Positions 61,670 through 64,000 of a DNA stretch of 64,000 nt are shown piece by piece. The DNA is taken from the NCBI RefSeq assembly GCF_028728065.1, contig NZ_CP117812.1, positions 1,302,001 to 1,366,000 on the forward strand. The letters run 5' to 3'. A program made the position numbers and the translations under genes. Source of the stretch: Lentisphaera profundi. GTDB taxonomy: Bacteria; Verrucomicrobiota; Lentisphaeria; Lentisphaerales; Lentisphaeraceae. How positions within the stretch are numbered: the stretch's first letter is position 1; the number at the start of each line of letters is the position of its first letter. The notes below the pieces were generated by a model, which ran no database searches, was not told the DNA's origin, and worked only from the letters and a program-made list of their open reading frames with translations.

Positions 61670-63181
61670 TTAATTTCTCGTGAATAATCTGCACGCAGGG
61701 TTCTGATCTTCAGGGAAATAAGGGTAGGCAATCTTTTTTAGCTGATCTTCAATATACTGACTGTCATGGTGTTGGATGCCTAGGAAGACACGACCATGAG
61801 CGGAAGCGTGATTTCTATAATGAAAGAGTGATATATTGAATTCGGACCCTAAGTCGTTTAAAAATCTGAGTAGGGCACCCGGCTTTTCAGGGAACTGAAC
61901 ACGATAAAAGTGCTCGTCCTCAACTTTTACTTGCCCACCAAGCATGTGACGTAAGTGAAGCTTGGCAATCTCATTATGACTTAAGTCGATATAATCAATC
62001 TCCGATTTTTTGAAGTTATTGATGATACCCAAGCGACTTTCGTCACCATTCTTTAATTCTATACCGACAAATAGTTGTGCTTTTTTGGGATTGTTATAGC
62101 GATAATTAAACTCAGTGATACTTGAATCCTCCAAAAGCTGGCAGAAACGTCGAAAGCTACCCTTTTCTTCAGGTATAGAAATGGCAAATAAAGCTTCTTT
62201 CTCAGATCCTAATTCAGTTCGTTCGGAGATATGTCTAAGGCGACCAAAGCTAGTGTTAGCCCCACTTATTATAGTAACGATACGTTTGTTTTGTAAGTTA
62301 TTTTCTTTGATGTATTTAACGACTCCTGCAAGGGCCGTAGCGCCTGCTGGTTCCGCAACAACACGAGTTTCTTCAAAAATGGTTTTGATTGACGAGCAAA
62401 TTTCATCTGTACTTACGGTGATAGCTTCATCGATATTGTCTTTCATTAGTTCGAAAGTTTTGTTACCAATTTTACCAACGGCAATGCCATCGGCAAAAAT
62501 CCCAACTTCGGATAATTGTACGGGTTCACCTTTTTGGAAAGCTGCTTGGAAACAAGCAGAGTCTTCGCATTCAACAGCAATGATTTTAGTATGTGGACTC
62601 AAGTATTTAGTGAAAGTGGCAATGCCTGCGGCAATACCACCACCACCTACGGGAATAAAAATGAAATCAGGTTCATCATTTAATTGCTTGAGGATTTCAA
62701 CTCCAATAGTTCCTTGGCCGGCAATGACATCCCAATCATCATAGGGATGGATGAAGCTAAGGCCGCGTGATTTCTGGATTTCAAAAGCTTTGAGGCAGGC
62801 TTGGTCAAAATTATCTCCATAAAGTATAACTTCGGCTCCTTTCTCAATCACAGAATCGATTTTTATTTGTGGCGTCGTTGTCGGCATGACAATTGTTGCA
62901 GGAATATTTAAATGTTTTGCCGATTGGGCAACACCTTGTGCATGATTGCCCGCAGAGGCTGCGATAACTCCTCGCTGAAGCGTGCCTTTATCGAGTTTGC
63001 GCATTTTGTTATACGCCCCACGGATCTTAAATGAAAAAACTCCCTGGAGGTCTTCGCGTTTGAGATAAATATGATTGTTAGTTGACTTAGATATCTTAAA
63101 GGCTTTATTGAGAGGTGTTTCTACTGCGAGATCGTAGATTTTTGCAGAGAGGATATCTTTAATTATCGAGGAAGGTTTCAT
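61670..63181 (-). CDS. ilvA: Biosynthetic threonine ammonia-lyase
   Basis: 503 residues from ATG 63181, matching the usual length; an in-frame start at 63286 would add 35 odd residues. The PLP Lys is in GVFSFKIRGAYNKM, and the phosphate-binding glycine loop is IPVGGGGIAAG. AASAGNHAQGVA is the substrate loop. Two C-terminal ACT-like regulatory repeats (about 325-503; ALFAISIPEEKGSFRRFCQLL and RVQFPEKPGALLRFLNDL) mark the isoleucine-sensitive enzyme. It makes 2-oxobutanoate from threonine. Divergent from the 2-oxoacid oxidoreductase gene. Confidence 0.94.
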   Translation of the reverse strand: MKPSSIIKDILSAKIYDLAVETPLNKAFKISKSTNNHIYLKREDLQGVFSFKIRGAYNKMRKLDKGTLQRGVIAASAGNHAQGVAQSAKHLNIPATIVMPTTTPQIKIDSVIEKGAEVILYGDNFDQACLKAFEIQKSRGLSFIHPYDDWDVIAGQGTIGVEILKQLNDEPDFIFIPVGGGGIAAGIATFTKYLSPHTKIIAVECEDSACFQAAFQKGEPVQLSEVGIFADGIAVGKIGNKTFELMKDNIDEAITVSTDEICSSIKTIFEETRVVAEPAGATALAGVVKYIKENNLQNKRIVTIISGANTSFGRLRHISERTELGSEKEALFAISIPEEKGSFRRFCQLLEDSSITEFNYRYNNPKKAQLFVGIELKNGDESRLGIINNFKKSEIDYIDLSHNEIAKLHLRHMLGGQVKVEDEHFYRVQFPEKPGALLRFLNDLGSEFNISLFHYRNHASAHGRVFLGIQHHDSQYIEDQLKKIAYPYFPEDQNPACRLFTRN

Positions 63182-63344
63182 AGTTGATTTTGGGCTTAAT
63201 ATCTGCTTGCACAGTTCTTTCTTTGTTAGAGGGAATAATTTATGAATATTTATTATTAAAACTTCTTTATAAAGAATAGAAGTCATGTTACTGTCAGCGC
63301 AATCATTTAATAAAAATTTTATACATTTTGCAGGATATTTTAAT

Positions 63345-64000
63345 ATGTCAGAAAATAAGACAAATATTTTAGAAATTGAAAGTGCCGTTGTACGCTTCGT
63401 AGGCGATTCAGGCGATGGTATGCAGTTGACAGGTAATCAATTTACCGATACATCAGCAGTCTCTGGGAACGATGTTGTTACATTTCCAGATTTCCCTGCG
63501 GAGATTCGCGCTCCTGCTGGTACAGTTGGTGGCGTATCGGGTTTTCAAGTTAATTTCAGTTCAAACCCCGTTACATCTCACGGCGATGCTCCAGATGCTT
63601 TAGTAGCCATGAATCCAGCAGCATTAATCACTAATGTAAAAGATCTCAAGCACGGCGGACTTTTAGTAGTCAACTCAGATTCATTTGGCCCTATTGATTT
63701 ACGTAAAGCTGGTATAGAGAGCAACCCCTTAGATAAAGACACCGTACTTCACGAAACTTATCAAGTTGTTGAAGTCGGAATGACAAAATTAGTGCAGACA
63801 GCTTTAGAGAATGTTGATCTCAAAGCTTCAGAGAAAAAACGTTGTAAAAACTTTTTTGCACTGGGCCTTATGTACTGGGTTTATGATCGTTCTTTAGATT
63901 TCTCTAGGAACTGGATCAAAAAGAAATTCGCTAAAAAACCAATTTTAATTGACGCCAATACAATTGCTCTCGAAGCTGGTTATGCTTATGGTGAAACGAT
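63345..64000 (+). CDS. 2-oxoacid:ferredoxin oxidoreductase alpha subunit, N-terminal part
   Basis: Starts at ATG 63345 after an AGGA ribosome-binding site and runs off the window after 218 codons with no stop. VVRFVGDSGDGMQLTGNQF at the start, FPDFPAEIRAPAGTVGGVSGF and DAPDALVAMNPAAL are typical of KorA-type alpha subunits, whose gamma domain comes first. It would oxidise 2-oxoglutarate (or a related acid) to an acyl-CoA using ferredoxin; 2-oxoglutarate is likely but not certain. The upstream intergenic region holds divergent promoters for it and ilvA. Confidence 0.9.
   Translation, partial: MSENKTNILEIESAVVRFVGDSGDGMQLTGNQFTDTSAVSGNDVVTFPDFPAEIRAPAGTVGGVSGFQVNFSSNPVTSHGDAPDALVAMNPAALITNVKDLKHGGLLVVNSDSFGPIDLRKAGIESNPLDKDTVLHETYQVVEVGMTKLVQTALENVDLKASEKKRCKNFFALGLMYWVYDRSLDFSRNWIKKKFAKKPILIDANTIALEAGYAYGET

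Noticed and set aside
62115-62744. 209-codon plus-strand open frame
   Set aside because: It lies wholly antisense to the ilvA gene, whose motifs are intact. The long frame comes from the codon bias of that gene.
1-64000. tRNA, rRNA, prophage or insertion sequence
   Set aside because: I saw no cloverleaf or rRNA segment, no transposase or phage structural gene and no terminal repeats around any gene set.

Overview
The window looks like a chromosomal segment from a marine member of the Lentisphaerae (PVC superphylum), most like Lentisphaera. The clues are low GC content, an unusual density of secreted formylglycine-type sulfatases, DUF1080 and ThuA-like proteins, a cytochrome c/beta-propeller pair, an ECF sigma factor beside a Ser/Thr kinase, and an exopolysaccharide operon. 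The genus is inferred from gene content; no marker rRNA is present. I see no tRNA, rRNA, CRISPR array, insertion sequence or prophage.

Layout. (1) 1-10.7 kb, minus strand: a sulfated-polysaccharide locus with five sulfatase genes (one cut by the window edge), a sialate O-acetylesterase-type SGNH hydrolase, a frameshifted ThuA-DUF1080 fusion and an internally deleted sulfatase. (2) 11.0-12.9 kb, plus: two overlapping RlaP-type nucleotidyltransferases. (3) 13.0-14.8 kb, minus: an ATPase plus RloB-like TOPRIM nuclease pair (AbiL/PARIS-like defence) behind a perfect 11-bp-arm inverted repeat. (4) 15-25.5 kb, minus: an N-sulfoglucosamine-type sulfatase, a glycosidase-like lipoprotein, a DUF1080/cytochrome c/beta-propeller operon, another propeller protein, a PabB-PabC fusion and a lipoprotein. 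(5) 25.5-30.8 kb: a zinc-ribbon Ser/Thr kinase and xylAB with a divergent, frameshifted LacI regulator. (6) 30.8-35.6 kb, minus: exopolysaccharide genes (Wzz/BY-kinase, UppP, O-antigen-ligase-like). (7) 35.8-42 kb, plus: HCCA-isomerase-like protein, PHP phosphoesterase, pseudouridine synthase, then eboC-eboD-eboE, a partial ebo cluster. (8) 42.8-53 kb: ROK kinase, a giant glutamate synthase and an FHA-cyclase. (9) 53-64 kb: NhaD antiporter, ECF sigma factor facing an ATPase/MscS/kinase operon, threonine dehydratase and the start of a 2-oxoacid:ferredoxin oxidoreductase alpha subunit.

How the genes fit together: the sulfatases, esterase, DUF1080 proteins and glycosidase probably strip sulfate and acetyl groups from marine glycans and cleave them, and XylA/XylB could feed released xylose into the pentose phosphate pathway. 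All the intact sulfatases carry the Cys-type C-x-P-S-R motif, so a maturation enzyme must be encoded elsewhere.

The most unusual object is the 2480-residue protein at 44135-51577. A complete glutamate synthase large subunit continues in one frame into a CysJ-like diflavin NADPH reductase. This would be a self-sufficient GOGAT that replaces the GltD subunit with a P450-reductase-type module. Other strong leads are the truncated ebo cluster, the defence pair with its palindrome and neighbouring RNA-repair-like genes, the ATPase/MscS/kinase operon, and the nhaD leader hairpin.
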